64,000 bases of DNA from an uncultured Enterobacterales bacterium. Its GTDB lineage: Bacteria > Pseudomonadota > Gammaproteobacteria > Enterobacterales > Enterobacteriaceae. Location: positions 1-64,000 of the forward strand of contig CAMLBO010000009.1 in assembly GCA_946478305.1 (NCBI GenBank), given 5' to 3'. Positions 28,388 through 40,116 of this stretch are shown here, piece by piece (the first letter of the stretch is position 1; every line of letters starts with the position of its first letter). The notes under the pieces were generated by a model. That model saw only the letters and a list, made by a program, of their open reading frames with translations, made no database searches and was not told the origin of the DNA. A program made the translations under genes and the position numbers.

Positions 28388-30478
28388 ATGGAGAGTAAGC
28401 AACTCGAACAGGCGGCGATTGAAGCTGGGATTGCCGCCGGATACATCAACGCGCACGGTAAACAGCAGGATATCGCTGCCGCCACCAAGCGGGAATTGTT
28501 GGCAGCCATGGGCTGGAAACCTGGGCTGCAATCGGCGGCGGTTTCCCCCGTGCCCGTGGTAAAAGTGTTTGTCAAAGGCAGCCGTTTAGCCCTGCCGGTC
28601 GGTGGGGAAGGCGATTTCCAGTGGCAGTTAGCGCTGGAAAGTGGCGCGGTCCAGCAGGGTCGTACCAGCGCGAAAATGACGCTGGCACTGCCGGGCGGAA
28701 TCCCTGCCGGATACCACCAACTGACGCTGACTCAGGAGAGTCGGAGCTGGTCATGCCGGATCATAGTGGCACCGAAACGCTGCTATGAACCGGATGCGCT
28801 GCTGGCGGGGAAAAAACTCTGGGGCGCTTGCGTGCAGCTTTATACGCTGCGCTCGGAGAATAACTGGGGTATTGGTGATTTCGGCGATCTGCGCCAGTTG
28901 GTCAATGAGATGGGCCAGCGCGGCGGCGCTTTTGTGGGCCTTAACCCGATCCATTCGCTTTACCCGGGTAACCCGGTGGCGGCCAGCCCTTACAGCCCGT
29001 CATCGCGCCGCTGGCTGAACGTGATTTATATCGACGTCAACGCGGTGGATGATTTCCAACTCAGCGAAGCGGCCCAGCGCTGGTGGCATGAGCCACAGAC
29101 GCAGAAAACCCTGAAGGCCGTGCGTGACAGTGCATGGGTAGATTATGCCCGCGTGATGCCGCTTAAACTGGCCGGACTGCATCTGGCACATCAGCGCTTT
29201 GTTACGCGCAGCGCCAGCGACCCGATGCAAAAGGCCTATCAGAAGTTTGCCCGCGAAGGCGGTGAAAGCCTCTATCAACAGGCGGCTTTTGATGCACTGT
29301 ATGCGCATCTGGCCAAACAGGGCGAGGGTCCCCACGGCTGGACGCATTGGCCGGAGAAGTACCGCAGTGCGCAAAGTGCCGCAGTGAAAGCTTATTGTGA
29401 ACAGTACGAAAGCGACGTTGATTTTTACCTCTGGTTGCAGTGGCTGGCCGAATGGCAATTTGCCCGCTGTTACCACGACAGCCAGCAGGCCGACATGCCG
29501 ATTGGCTTGTACCGCGATCTGGCGGTGGGCGTAGTGGAAGGCGGCGCAGAAACCTGGGGCGATCGTGATGTCTATTGCCTGAAGGCCTCGGTGGGCGCAC
29601 CGCCGGATATCCTCGGCCCGCTCGGCCAGAACTGGGATCTGCGTCCGATGGATCCGCACGTCATGGTTAAACGCGCCTATCAGCCATTTATCGACCTGCT
29701 GCGTTCCAACATGACCAGCTGCGGCGCATTGCGCATCGATCATGTGATGACGCTGCTGCGTTTATGGTGGATCCCTCAGGGGGAAACGGCGGACAACGGC
29801 GCTTATGTGCAGTATCCGGTGGACGACCTGCTGGCGATCCTGGCGCTGGAAAGCCAGCGTCACCGCTGTATGGTGATCGGCGAAGATCTGGGGACGGTGC
29901 CGGTAGAGATTGTCAGCAAGCTGCGTGAGGGCGGGGTCTACTCCTACAAGGTGCTGTACTTCGAGCGCGATGCGGAGAACCACTTCCGCGCACCACAGTC
30001 CTATCCGGTGCAGGCGATGGCTACCATCACCACCCATGACCTGCCGACGCTACGTGGTTACTGGCAAAACGACGACCTAGCACTGGGCAAAAAACTCGGC
30101 CTGTACCGCGATGAAGAGGTATTGGACGGGCTTTACGCCGACCGTGCCCGCGCACGGCAAGGGCTGCTCGACGGCTTGCATCAATACGGCTGTGTCCCTA
30201 AAAATACCGGTCACAAAGCGGATGCGATGGGTATGACGCCAACCCTCAGCCGTGGTCTTCAACGCTATGTGGCCGACAGCGCCTGTGCCCTGTTGGGGCT
30301 TCAGCCCGAAGACTGGCTGGACATGCAAGAGCCGGTCAACATTCCAGGCACCAGCGACGAATACCCCAACTGGCGTCGCAAACTGACCCGCACGTTGGAA
30401 GAGATGTTCGCCGACGACGACGTGAATAAGTTGATTAAAGATCTGGATAAACGGCGCAGGAAAGTGTCCGTCAACTGA
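28388..30478 (+). CDS. malQ: 4-alpha-glucanotransferase (amylomaltase) MalQ
   Basis: A 696-residue GH77 enzyme that moves maltodextrin segments between acceptors and releases glucose, feeding substrates to MalP. The barrel shows SPYSPSSRRWLNV, ALRIDHVM (nucleophile Asp), GEDLGTVP (acid/base Glu) and TTHDLPT. The ATG at 28388 (MESKQLEQAA) follows AAAGGAGCGGGA, 10 bp after malP; an earlier in-frame start lies inside malP and is rejected. E. coli MalQ has 694 residues. A strong terminator follows. Confidence 0.95.
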   Translation: MESKQLEQAAIEAGIAAGYINAHGKQQDIAAATKRELLAAMGWKPGLQSAAVSPVPVVKVFVKGSRLALPVGGEGDFQWQLALESGAVQQGRTSAKMTLALPGGIPAGYHQLTLTQESRSWSCRIIVAPKRCYEPDALLAGKKLWGACVQLYTLRSENNWGIGDFGDLRQLVNEMGQRGGAFVGLNPIHSLYPGNPVAASPYSPSSRRWLNVIYIDVNAVDDFQLSEAAQRWWHEPQTQKTLKAVRDSAWVDYARVMPLKLAGLHLAHQRFVTRSASDPMQKAYQKFAREGGESLYQQAAFDALYAHLAKQGEGPHGWTHWPEKYRSAQSAAVKAYCEQYESDVDFYLWLQWLAEWQFARCYHDSQQADMPIGLYRDLAVGVVEGGAETWGDRDVYCLKASVGAPPDILGPLGQNWDLRPMDPHVMVKRAYQPFIDLLRSNMTSCGALRIDHVMTLLRLWWIPQGETADNGAYVQYPVDDLLAILALESQRHRCMVIGEDLGTVPVEIVSKLREGGVYSYKVLYFERDAENHFRAPQSYPVQAMATITTHDLPTLRGYWQNDDLALGKKLGLYRDEEVLDGLYADRARARQGLLDGLHQYGCVPKNTGHKADAMGMTPTLSRGLQRYVADSACALLGLQPEDWLDMQEPVNIPGTSDEYPNWRRKLTRTLEEMFADDDVNKLIKDLDKRRRKVSVN

Positions 30479-30496
30479 TGTGTTTTTAAGCGATAA

Positions 30497-30531
30497 AAGG
30501 GTTTCCGGCAGTGTACGGAAACCCTTTTTTG
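30497..30531 (+). terminator. Terminator of malPQ
   Basis: An 11-bp stem (30497-30507 with 30516-30526) and a T-run, 18 bp after the malQ stop. Confidence 0.9.
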
Positions 30532-30662
30532 TTGGTGAAGTCAGGGTTGTTTGCCGACGTGTATTACGCCAGATGAAGGTAATGGAGTGAATGCGATTCC
30601 TATACCCGGCCTGAGATGCATATACACACCATTAATCAGAGAGTTTGCGCTGTCGCTTGCAT

Positions 30663-30690
30663 AAAAAAAAGCGGCCATTTCAGGCCGCTT
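30663..30690 (-). terminator. Terminator of malEFG
   Basis: On the minus strand, a GCGGCC/GGCCGC stem extended by A-U pairs is followed by eight T, about 85 bp after the malG stop. Together with the malQ terminator it occupies the 295-bp space between these convergent operons; no gene was seen there. Confidence 0.8.
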
Positions 30691-30773
30691 AACAACGTCA
30701 GACACAGAGGTATTTCCAAGAACCAAACAAACAACAACAAGGGCATTACGGTAAAGTCGAAACAAAGGGCAAT

Positions 30774-31664
30774 CTAGCCTTTCACACCCCCCGCGGTTAA
30801 GCCGCCGACCAGCCAGCGCTGGGCGACCAGGAACACGGCGGTGATCGGTATTGCCGACAGGATCGCGGCGGCAGCGAAATCGCCCCACAGATAGTTTTGC
30901 GGGTTGAGGTATTGCTGCATCCCGACTGCCAGCGTGTAGCTGTTGACGTCGCGCAGCAGCAGAGAGGCTACCGGTACTTCGGTAATCGCGGCGATAAACG
31001 ACAGAATAAACACTACTGCCAGAATCGGCACTGACAGCGGCAGCAGCACCAGCCTGAACGCCTGCCACGGCGTGGCACCATCGAGCGACGCGGCTTCTTC
31101 CAGCGAATTATCGATGGTTTCGAAATAGCCTTTGATGGTCCAGACGTGCAGTGCAATGCCGCCCATGTAGGCAAAAATCACCCCGCCGTGGGTGTTCAGG
31201 CCGAGGAACGGCACGTACTGGCCGAGACGGTCGAACAGGGCGTAAAGCGCCACCAGCGACAATACCGCCGGGAACATCTGGAAAATCAGCATACTTTTCA
31301 GCAGGGTGCTTTTGCCGCGAAAACGCATGCGGGCAAAGGCGTACGCGCAGGTGGTAGAGAGCGCCACAATGCCAATCGCGGTGATCACTGCAATCTTGAT
31401 GGAGTTCCACAACCACAGCATTACCGGGAACGGCGGTGGGGTGACGCTGCCGTCGGCGTTGGTTACCGCCATCCCGAGCGCCAGCTTCCAGTGATCCCAC
31501 GACACTTGATCCGGAATAATGCTACCGGTGGCGAAGTTACCTGGCCGCAGCGAGATGGCGAACACCATCAGCAGCGGAAAGAGGATCAGAGCGACAAAGC
31601 ACAGCAAGAGCAAATGCGTGATGAACAGCCTGACTTTTTGCGACTTCGGTTTAACCATTGGCAT
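30774..31664 (-). CDS. malG: Maltose ABC transporter permease MalG
   Basis: A 296-residue inner-membrane permease, six predicted membrane spans, one half of the MalFG channel. The coupling-helix EAA motif, [14 protein letters not shown], docks on MalK, and the C-terminus ends in LTAGGVKG as in E. coli MalG. It is the last gene of malEFG, 21 bp after malF, and is followed by a terminator. Confidence 0.95.
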   Translation of the reverse strand: MPMVKPKSQKVRLFITHLLLLCFVALILFPLLMVFAISLRPGNFATGSIIPDQVSWDHWKLALGMAVTNADGSVTPPPFPVMLWLWNSIKIAVITAIGIVALSTTCAYAFARMRFRGKSTLLKSMLIFQMFPAVLSLVALYALFDRLGQYVPFLGLNTHGGVIFAYMGGIALHVWTIKGYFETIDNSLEEAASLDGATPWQAFRLVLLPLSVPILAVVFILSFIAAITEVPVASLLLRDVNSYTLAVGMQQYLNPQNYLWGDFAAAAILSAIPITAVFLVAQRWLVGGLTAGGVKG

Positions 31665-31685
31665 GTCTGTTTCTCCTCAGTCGGG

Positions 31686-33254
31686 TTAGTCAAACTTCAT
31701 ACGTGAAGCTTTCAGGTTGATGATGGCCAGAGCCCCCACCAGAATGAAAATCAGCGTGGCGATGGCCGCAGCCAGCCCGAAGTCCTGCCCGCCGCCGCCT
31801 TCAAAGGCAATGCGGTAGGTGTAGCTGACCAGCAGGTCGGTATGGCCGGCCGGCGTTGTCGTGCCGAGCATATCCGGGCCACCATTGGTCAGCAGCTGGA
31901 TCAGCACGAAGTTATTAAAGTTGAAGGCAAAACTGGCGATCATCAGCGGCGTCAGCGGTTTTATCAGCAGCGGCAGCGTGATGCGGAAGAAGTTCTGCAT
32001 CGGCGTCGCGCCGTCCATCGCAGATGCTTCATAGAGATCGTCCGGTACGGCTTTCAGCAGGCCCATACACAGGATCATCATGTACGGATAACCCAGCCAG
32101 GTATTGACGATGATGATCATGGTTTTGGCGGTCATTGGGTCGCTGAACCATGCTGGTTTGATACCAAACAAGCTGCTAAGCATCAGGTTGATTTCACCGA
32201 AACTCTGGTTGAATAACCCTTTGAAAATCAGAATCGAAATAAAGGCCGGTACCGCGTAAGGCAGGATCAGCAGTACACGGTAAACCGCTTTGCCCTTCAG
32301 CTCCTCCCACTGTACGACGCAGGCCAACACCATGCCGACGGCCACGGTCAGCACCACGGTCAGCAGCGAGAAAATAATGGTCCAGACGAAGATCGACAGG
32401 AACGGTTTCTGAATGCCGTCGTCATGCAGTACGCGCAGGAAGTTGGCCCAGCCGATATTGACGGTAAAACCGGGGCTGAGTTTTTCGGCCTGCCATTCAC
32501 CGTTGGCATTCACGGCCTGATAAAACCCGCTTTCCATATTGGGACGGTATACCACGCCGGTTTGCACATTGGTCAACTGCTTACCGTCATCGGCTTTTTT
32601 ATACAGTGGCTGGCTGCCGGAGAACTGGCGCAGTGAACTCATGCGCAGTGTTTCGCCGTCGGGCAGTTTGGCGGTCAGTTGCCCCAGCGCCTGACGGTTT
32701 TGGGTGATCACCCGCAGCCCGGCTTTGTCACCCTGTGGCATCGGCTGCGGCGTGAGAGTCAAGGTTTGTGGTGCCGTGGCGTTGAACTCAAAGGGTTCGG
32801 AAACCAGCGTGTCATTGCTGTCCGGTACGCTCAGCGCCAGACGCCATTGGTTGGCGTCGGCAGGATACAGACCAAAGGTGTAGGCTTTATCGGCCTGGAA
32901 CTGGCGGTCCATCAGCACCGATTGTGCACGTTCGAAAGTCAGCTGATTAGTGCTGCTGTAATTGGTAAAGGCGATAAAAATGGTACACACCAACGGAAAC
33001 AGCACAAATAACGACATACCGGCGAGGCCGGGATAGACGTAGCGCCATGAATACGCGCGGCGGTTGGTGTAGATATAGAGGCCGACGGAGGAGAGCAACA
33101 GCGTCAGCATGGCAAACAAATATTCCCCCTGGGCGTACATCAGTACGATCAGGTAACCGGTAAAGAGTGCGAACAGACCAACAATCAGCCATTTCAGGAG
33201 ATTGCTTATCTGCCGTTTTTTTCGAAGAGGCAGTCCGGTTTGAGCTGCTTGCAT
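31686..33254 (-). CDS. malF: Maltose ABC transporter permease MalF
   Basis: A 522-residue permease, slightly longer than the 514 of E. coli MalF. It has the extra N-terminal spans and the large periplasmic P2 loop (roughly residues 95-280) that contacts MalE. The EAA motif EASAMDGATPMQNFF is near residue 405. It lies between malE and malG; a stable hairpin in the malE-malF gap probably lowers its expression relative to malE. Confidence 0.95.
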   Translation of the reverse strand: MQAAQTGLPLRKKRQISNLLKWLIVGLFALFTGYLIVLMYAQGEYLFAMLTLLLSSVGLYIYTNRRAYSWRYVYPGLAGMSLFVLFPLVCTIFIAFTNYSSTNQLTFERAQSVLMDRQFQADKAYTFGLYPADANQWRLALSVPDSNDTLVSEPFEFNATAPQTLTLTPQPMPQGDKAGLRVITQNRQALGQLTAKLPDGETLRMSSLRQFSGSQPLYKKADDGKQLTNVQTGVVYRPNMESGFYQAVNANGEWQAEKLSPGFTVNIGWANFLRVLHDDGIQKPFLSIFVWTIIFSLLTVVLTVAVGMVLACVVQWEELKGKAVYRVLLILPYAVPAFISILIFKGLFNQSFGEINLMLSSLFGIKPAWFSDPMTAKTMIIIVNTWLGYPYMMILCMGLLKAVPDDLYEASAMDGATPMQNFFRITLPLLIKPLTPLMIASFAFNFNNFVLIQLLTNGGPDMLGTTTPAGHTDLLVSYTYRIAFEGGGGQDFGLAAAIATLIFILVGALAIINLKASRMKFD

Positions 33255-33282
33255 AGACTCGTCATCCTTCAGGTTGAAGCTG

Positions 33283-33313
33283 TGGCGTGAAGGCGGTTAT
33301 GCGCTTCACGCCA
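33283..33313 (-). promoter_or_regulatory. malE-malF intergenic mRNA hairpin
   Basis: A perfect 10-bp inverted repeat, TGGCGTGAAG (33283-33292) and CTTCACGCCA (33304-33313), with an 11-nt loop starts 11 bp after the malE stop. There is no T-run, so it is more likely an mRNA stabiliser than a terminator. In E. coli, REP hairpins in this same gap keep malE mRNA abundant over malF. Confidence 0.65.
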
Positions 33314-33324
33314 GTTTTTACGTG

Positions 33325-34554
33325 TTATTTGGTGACGCGGGTCTCGGCTTCTTTCAGTGCTTGTTGCACGGTCTGACGGCCGTTAATGGCGTTGATGATG
33401 GCGCTGCGTTCGGCATACCAGAAGGCACTCATCTGCGGGATATTCGGCATGATTTCGCCGGTTTTTGAGTTAGCCATGGTGGCGGCGATGCGCGGATCTT
33501 TCTCCAACTGCTCCTGATAAGACTTCAGCGCCACGGCACCCAGCGGTTTGTCTTTATTGACGGCGGCCAGTCCTTCGTCGGTCATCAGGTAGTTTTCGAG
33601 GAACTCTTTTGCCAGCTCTTTGTTCGGGCTGGCGGCGTTGATCCCGGCGGTCAATACACCAACAAATGGCTTGGAGGGTTTGCCATGGAAGGTCGGCAGC
33701 AGGGTGACGCCATAGTTGATTTTGCTCTTATCGATGTTTGCCCACGCCCACGGGCCGTCGATGGTCATCGCAGTCTGGCCTTTATTGAAGGCTGCTTCGG
33801 CAATGGAGTAATCGGTATCGGCGTTGATGTGCTTATTCTTCACCAGATCGATAATGAATTGCAGACCCGCCTGTGAACCCGCGTTATTTACGCCGGTATC
33901 TTTGATGTTGTATTTGCCGTTCTCGTATTTGTACGCATAGCCGCCGTCAGCAGCGATGATTGGCCAGGTGAAGTAGGGTTCCTGAAGATTCCACATGATG
34001 GCGCTTTTCCCCTTGGCGCGCAGTTCTTTGTCCAGCGCCGGGATCTCTTCCCAGGTCTTCGGGGCTTCTTTAATGATGTCTTTATTATAAATCAGCGACA
34101 ATGCTTCGACGGAAACCGGGTAGCCAATCAGTTTGCCGTTGTAGGTGACGGCATCCCAGGTGAACGGGAACAATTTGTCTTTAAAAGCCTGATCCGGGCT
34201 GATTTCAGCCAGCAGGCCTGACTGTGCGTAGCCGCCAAAGCGATCATGCGCCCAGAAGATGATATCCGGACCGTCGCCGGTAGCAGCGACCTGCGGGTAC
34301 TTCTCTTCCAGTTTGTCCGGATGTTCCACCGTGACTTTAATACCCGTGTCTTTTTCGAATTTCTTACCGACTTCCGCCAGGCCGTTATAGCCCTTGTCAC
34401 CGTTAATCCAGATAACCAGTTTGCCTTCTTCTATTTTGGCAAATGCGGAAGAGGACAACACCAGCGTGGCCAACGCCGAAATGGCCAAGGTGTGTTTGAC
34501 CCATTTTTTTATGGAAAGATTTTTCAGGGGAAGAGCCTTGATGCTGAGAGTCAT
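33325..34554 (-). CDS. malE: Periplasmic maltose-binding protein MalE
   Basis: A 409-residue exported solute-binding protein. Its signal peptide is long (39 residues, cleavage AFA/KIEEG), about 13 residues longer than in E. coli MalE. The mature part ([20 protein letters not shown], then [15 protein letters not shown]) is nearly identical to E. coli at the start. It delivers maltose and maltodextrins to MalFGK2. An internal start nearer the usual signal-peptide length is not available, since the next in-frame ATG falls inside the mature protein. It is the first gene of malEFG and divergent from malK. Confidence 0.95.
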   Translation of the reverse strand: MTLSIKALPLKNLSIKKWVKHTLAISALATLVLSSSAFAKIEEGKLVIWINGDKGYNGLAEVGKKFEKDTGIKVTVEHPDKLEEKYPQVAATGDGPDIIFWAHDRFGGYAQSGLLAEISPDQAFKDKLFPFTWDAVTYNGKLIGYPVSVEALSLIYNKDIIKEAPKTWEEIPALDKELRAKGKSAIMWNLQEPYFTWPIIAADGGYAYKYENGKYNIKDTGVNNAGSQAGLQFIIDLVKNKHINADTDYSIAEAAFNKGQTAMTIDGPWAWANIDKSKINYGVTLLPTFHGKPSKPFVGVLTAGINAASPNKELAKEFLENYLMTDEGLAAVNKDKPLGAVALKSYQEQLEKDPRIAATMANSKTGEIMPNIPQMSAFWYAERSAIINAINGRQTVQQALKEAETRVTK

Positions 34555-34992
34555 AATCCAATCCTTTTATGTCCGGTAGGGAGTCGGGTTTTTATTAGAC
34601 GTTCGGGTTCTTATCAGAAATAAGAAAAGCTAGCCGGACCAGTGTCGACGATAAGGCAATGCGGCTTCATCATCCCCCTCTCTACGCCCCCGACTCTGGT
34701 TGTGTGATCCAGTTAACACTGCCGCGCTTTCTGTGGGGTATCACCCGAAAATATGGGTCGCATTTTGCCATTCAGATCACGAATTTGATCTTTGGTATGA
34801 ACTTTCAGCCGGTTACGCAAAAGGCTCATCCTCCTTCCTCCTCCCCCATGAAAAACTTTGTTACGGATGATTACCAAACCTGCCGGTTCCCTCACTCTTG
34901 CTGACATTCAGTTTCCTTGCTGACAAGGCCAGTCACCGCGAAGTTCGCCTTGCCTCAAAGGACATTTTTACCAGTCAGTTCAGGAGTCGGGT
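34555..34992. promoter_or_regulatory. Divergent malEFG / malK-lamB-malM control region
   Basis: This 438-bp gene-free region carries several MalT boxes (consensus GGGGA(T/G)GAGG). CCTCCTCCCC at 34837-34846 is a perfect inverted match. CTCATCCTCC at about 34825-34834 and CATCATCCCCC near malE (about 34667-34677) are good ones, and GGATGA at 34865-34870 is a direct core. TGTGATCCAGTTAACA at about 34705-34720 resembles a CRP site. In E. coli the same interval is a joint MalT/CRP regulatory region. The exact site set was judged by eye. Confidence 0.7.
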
Positions 34993-37427
<2,435 letters not shown>

Positions 37428-37429
37428 CT

Positions 37430-37562
37430 TTTTCCGTCCTCCTTCGCGCTGCTGATGCGTTGGCTGCCCGTCCTCGCCCCGGTCACGTACTGATGTACGC
37501 TCCCGGGGACTTGGCCGGTTGCCGCCTTCCAGCAACCCGAATGAGTTAGGAAAAAGGTTGGG
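37430..37562. repeat. Palindromic intergenic repeat (copy D)
   Basis: The lamB-malM spacer is filled by a large imperfect palindrome: outer ends CTTTTTCCGTCC and GTTAGGAAAAAGG, and a centre CCCCGGTCACGTAC / GTACGCTCCCGGGG. It corresponds to the other elements at their outer ends. In this position it can fold in the lamB-malM mRNA and could stabilise lamB or dampen malM. Confidence 0.7.
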
Positions 37563-37657
37563 CATTTTTAGTCATAAATCGCAGTAAAAAGATGTGCTGG
37601 CTGGCGTGACGCTTCGGCTGACCGCCAGCCTTCATGGTGATTCAAAAGGAAATAACG

Positions 37658-38569
37658 ATGAAAAAAAATCTGCTGTCACTGTGTCTGTCGCTGAGCCTGC
37701 TGGCTGCCACACCTGCAATGGTGAATGCGGCGCAAAATGATGCGTCGGTTGCGCCGGTGATTTCGGCTCAGACCTTACATAATTTATCGTGGACGCCACT
37801 GGTTCCGCCGGTGACGCAGGACGTCACGCTAAGTGCTTCGGGCGTGCAAATTAATCAGGGCGACATTCAGGGCGCGGTGGGGGCATTTGCGCTACCTGCG
37901 GACCGTGGATCGCTGGAAATAACCCTGACCAGTATCGCGACCGGTAAAACCGTCTACGCGCCGAATGTACTGGTGCTGGACGAACAGATGCGCCCGGCGG
38001 CCTACTATCCGTCGAGCTATTTTCCGTATGAAAAACCGGGCATTGTCTCCAGCGACCGTCTGGAAGGCACTCTGAAACTGACGCCGGCACTGGGTCAAAA
38101 ACAAATTTACCTGCTGGTGTACACCACTAAACAGGATCTGGCTGAAACCACGCAGATGACTAATCCGGCCAAAGCCTATGCTGCCGGTGTGGGTAACGCC
38201 GTACCGGATATTCCGGATCCGGTGGCCCGCCATACACCAACCGGCATGCTGAGCATTAAAGTTCGTGCCGAGCAGAAAGCGGGCAACATCATGATCGGCC
38301 AGGCGTTAAGCTTCAACAGTGCCGAAGATGCGCCCGCCGCTGCACCGGTTGTCGTCGGTCAGCCACCGGCTGCGCGCGCCGCTGCACCAGCCGCTCCGGT
38401 TAAACCTGCCGAGCCATTGCTCTCGGATTCAGAGACTTACTACAACGACGCAATTAAGAAAGCAGTGAAAGCGGGTGACGTTGATAAGGCACTGAAATTA
38501 CTGGATGAAGCGGAACGTCTTGGATCGAAAACCGCCCGTAAGACGTTTATTGAGAGCGTGAAGCGTTAA
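37658..38569 (+). CDS. malM: Maltose operon periplasmic protein MalM
   Basis: A 303-residue exported protein, last gene of the malK operon. The signal peptide (about 1-25) is followed by a beta-rich domain, a flexible Ala/Pro linker (about residues 235-265) and a short helical C-terminus. Length and layout match E. coli MalM (306 residues); its biochemical role remains unknown. The ATG at 37658 was chosen because AAGGA lies 5-9 bp upstream and the signal peptide starts there. Confidence 0.9.
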   Translation: MKKNLLSLCLSLSLLAATPAMVNAAQNDASVAPVISAQTLHNLSWTPLVPPVTQDVTLSASGVQINQGDIQGAVGAFALPADRGSLEITLTSIATGKTVYAPNVLVLDEQMRPAAYYPSSYFPYEKPGIVSSDRLEGTLKLTPALGQKQIYLLVYTTKQDLAETTQMTNPAKAYAAGVGNAVPDIPDPVARHTPTGMLSIKVRAEQKAGNIMIGQALSFNSAEDAPAAAPVVVGQPPAARAAAPAAPVKPAEPLLSDSETYYNDAIKKAVKAGDVDKALKLLDEAERLGSKTARKTFIESVKR

Positions 38570-38571
38570 TG

Positions 38572-38609
38572 TTTTAGCTCCTCTCCCTGTGAAGGGGGAG
38601 GAGCTAAAA
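38572..38609. repeat. Strong inverted repeat after malM
   Basis: A 16-bp stem with one G-U pair (38572-38587 with 38594-38609) and a 6-nt loop directly follows malM. The sequence after it is not a T-run, so it is a hairpin that may end or protect the mal transcript but is not a textbook terminator. Confidence 0.6.
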
Positions 38610-38675
38610 AACCTGGATTTTATTCATTTCCCCTATTTGTTACTCTGTTGTTAATACACTCAGCGGAGCAGGGCG

Positions 38676-39512
38676 ATGGCGTCAAAGAACTGGATCGACT
38701 TATCGAAAGATAAAGACAGCGGCATAGAGACGATCCAGGCACATTTTGAAGGTCACGCCTACGATCCGCACTGGCACGACAGCTATCTGGTCGGCGTTAC
38801 CCGTCAGGGCGTGCAGCAGTTCAGCTGCCGCCGCCAGAAACATCAAAGCCTGCCCGGTAAAGTTTTCATGCTTGAACCTGGTGAGATCCACGACGGCGAT
38901 GCCATCGCGCCCGGCGGTTTTACCTATCAGATGCTCTATCTGGATCCGCAATGGCTGAGCCGCGAACTGGCGGCCCGCCGTCATGACACCGCCGGCCACG
39001 GCGATCCGAGTTTTGAGAACACGCTGGCGCAGGATCCCCGACTGGCACAGGCGATCTCCGGCGCGTTTCAGGCGTTGCATGACAAGGACCTGCGCATTGT
39101 GCGCGAATCTGCGCTGGATGGTTTATTGCAGGCGCTCGGCGGCCATCTCACCTGGCAACTCAAGACTGATACGGACGTCGTATTTTCTCCGCTGGCTTAT
39201 CGCGCCCGTGATTTTCTGCACGCGCATCTGCATGAAGATATCGGGCTGGAGCAGCTGGCTGCGGCCCTCGGTGAAAGCCGTTTTGTCGTCACCCGCGCGT
39301 TTAAAGCCGCCTTCGGTTTACCGCCGCACGCCTATCTTATTCAGCTGAAACTGACCCGCGCCCGCGAATGGCTGGCTGCCGGGCGCTCGCCGGTAAGGGT
39401 GGCGGCCGATCTCGGTTTTGCCGATCAGAGTCACCTGGGGCGCTGGTTTCGCCGTGCCTATCAGCTGACGCCGGCCCATTATCGTCGGCTGTGCACAAAT
39501 CTTCCAGATTGA
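38676..39512 (+). CDS. AraC-family transcriptional regulator
   Basis: A 278-residue regulator. The N-terminal half (HFEGHAYDPHWHDSYLVGV) is a cupin-type sensing domain of the AraC ligand-binding class. The C-terminal 100 residues carry two helix-turn-helices (LEQLAAALGESRFVVTRAFK and VRVAADLGFADQSHLGRWFR). A DUF2000 gene starts 58 bp later in the same direction, a common pairing, so that gene is the likely target. The effector is unknown. Confidence 0.85.
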   Translation: MASKNWIDLSKDKDSGIETIQAHFEGHAYDPHWHDSYLVGVTRQGVQQFSCRRQKHQSLPGKVFMLEPGEIHDGDAIAPGGFTYQMLYLDPQWLSRELAARRHDTAGHGDPSFENTLAQDPRLAQAISGAFQALHDKDLRIVRESALDGLLQALGGHLTWQLKTDTDVVFSPLAYRARDFLHAHLHEDIGLEQLAAALGESRFVVTRAFKAAFGLPPHAYLIQLKLTRAREWLAAGRSPVRVAADLGFADQSHLGRWFRRAYQLTPAHYRRLCTNLPD

Positions 39513-39570
39513 GAAATCCCCGCAGGCTATGCTCGGTTTTAAACACGATTAAAACAACGGAGCCTGCAAA

Positions 39571-40017
39571 ATGAATATCCCCGCAACAGCTTTTTCTGTT
39601 TCCTCCACGCTGCCAGAGCGGTGTGTCATCGTTATCAATCAAACATTAAGTGCGGGTCATGCGGCCAATGCCGCGGCCGTGCTGGCGCTGACGCTGGGGC
39701 AGCGGCATCCCGGGCTGGTGGGTGGCGCACTGACCGATGGCGACAACCGCGCGCATCCAGGGCTGATCCCGATTGGCATCAGCGTACTGGTGGCCGACAG
39801 CCAGACCTTGTCGCAACTCCATGAAACCGTCCTCAATGATGATGAGATGGATGGCGTCATTTTTCCGGTTGAAGGCCAGCAGACCACCGACTACGCCGCT
39901 TTTCAGCAGGCGGTTGCCACAGTGCCCACCGGCTCGCTGCAACTGCTGGGCATTGCGCTGGCCGGTAAAAAGAAAGTCGTCAGAAAATTGACCGGTAAAC
40001 TGGGGCTGCTGAGCTGA
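39571..40017 (+). CDS. DUF2000 family protein
   Basis: A 148-residue protein of the DUF2000 family, which has a peptidyl-tRNA hydrolase-like fold but unproven activity. The segment CVIVINQTLSAGHAANAAAV with GLIPIGISVLVA and the late ALAGKKKVVRKLTGKLGLLS are typical. It follows the AraC-family gene as a two-gene unit. No signal peptide or membrane span is seen. Function unknown. Confidence 0.75.
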   Translation: MNIPATAFSVSSTLPERCVIVINQTLSAGHAANAAAVLALTLGQRHPGLVGGALTDGDNRAHPGLIPIGISVLVADSQTLSQLHETVLNDDEMDGVIFPVEGQQTTDYAAFQQAVATVPTGSLQLLGIALAGKKKVVRKLTGKLGLLS

Positions 40018-40116
40018 AGGCGGTAGCGGCAGAGGATTAACCTCCTGTTATGCGTACTTTTTGCAGCGTTCTGCGGTTACAATCACCGTTTTAAGAGCGC
40101 TAAAGAAGGGGCATCC

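Noticed and set aside
38572-38609. Strong hairpin after malM as a classical terminator
   Set aside because: It lacks a following T-run on the plus strand, so it was listed only as an inverted repeat.
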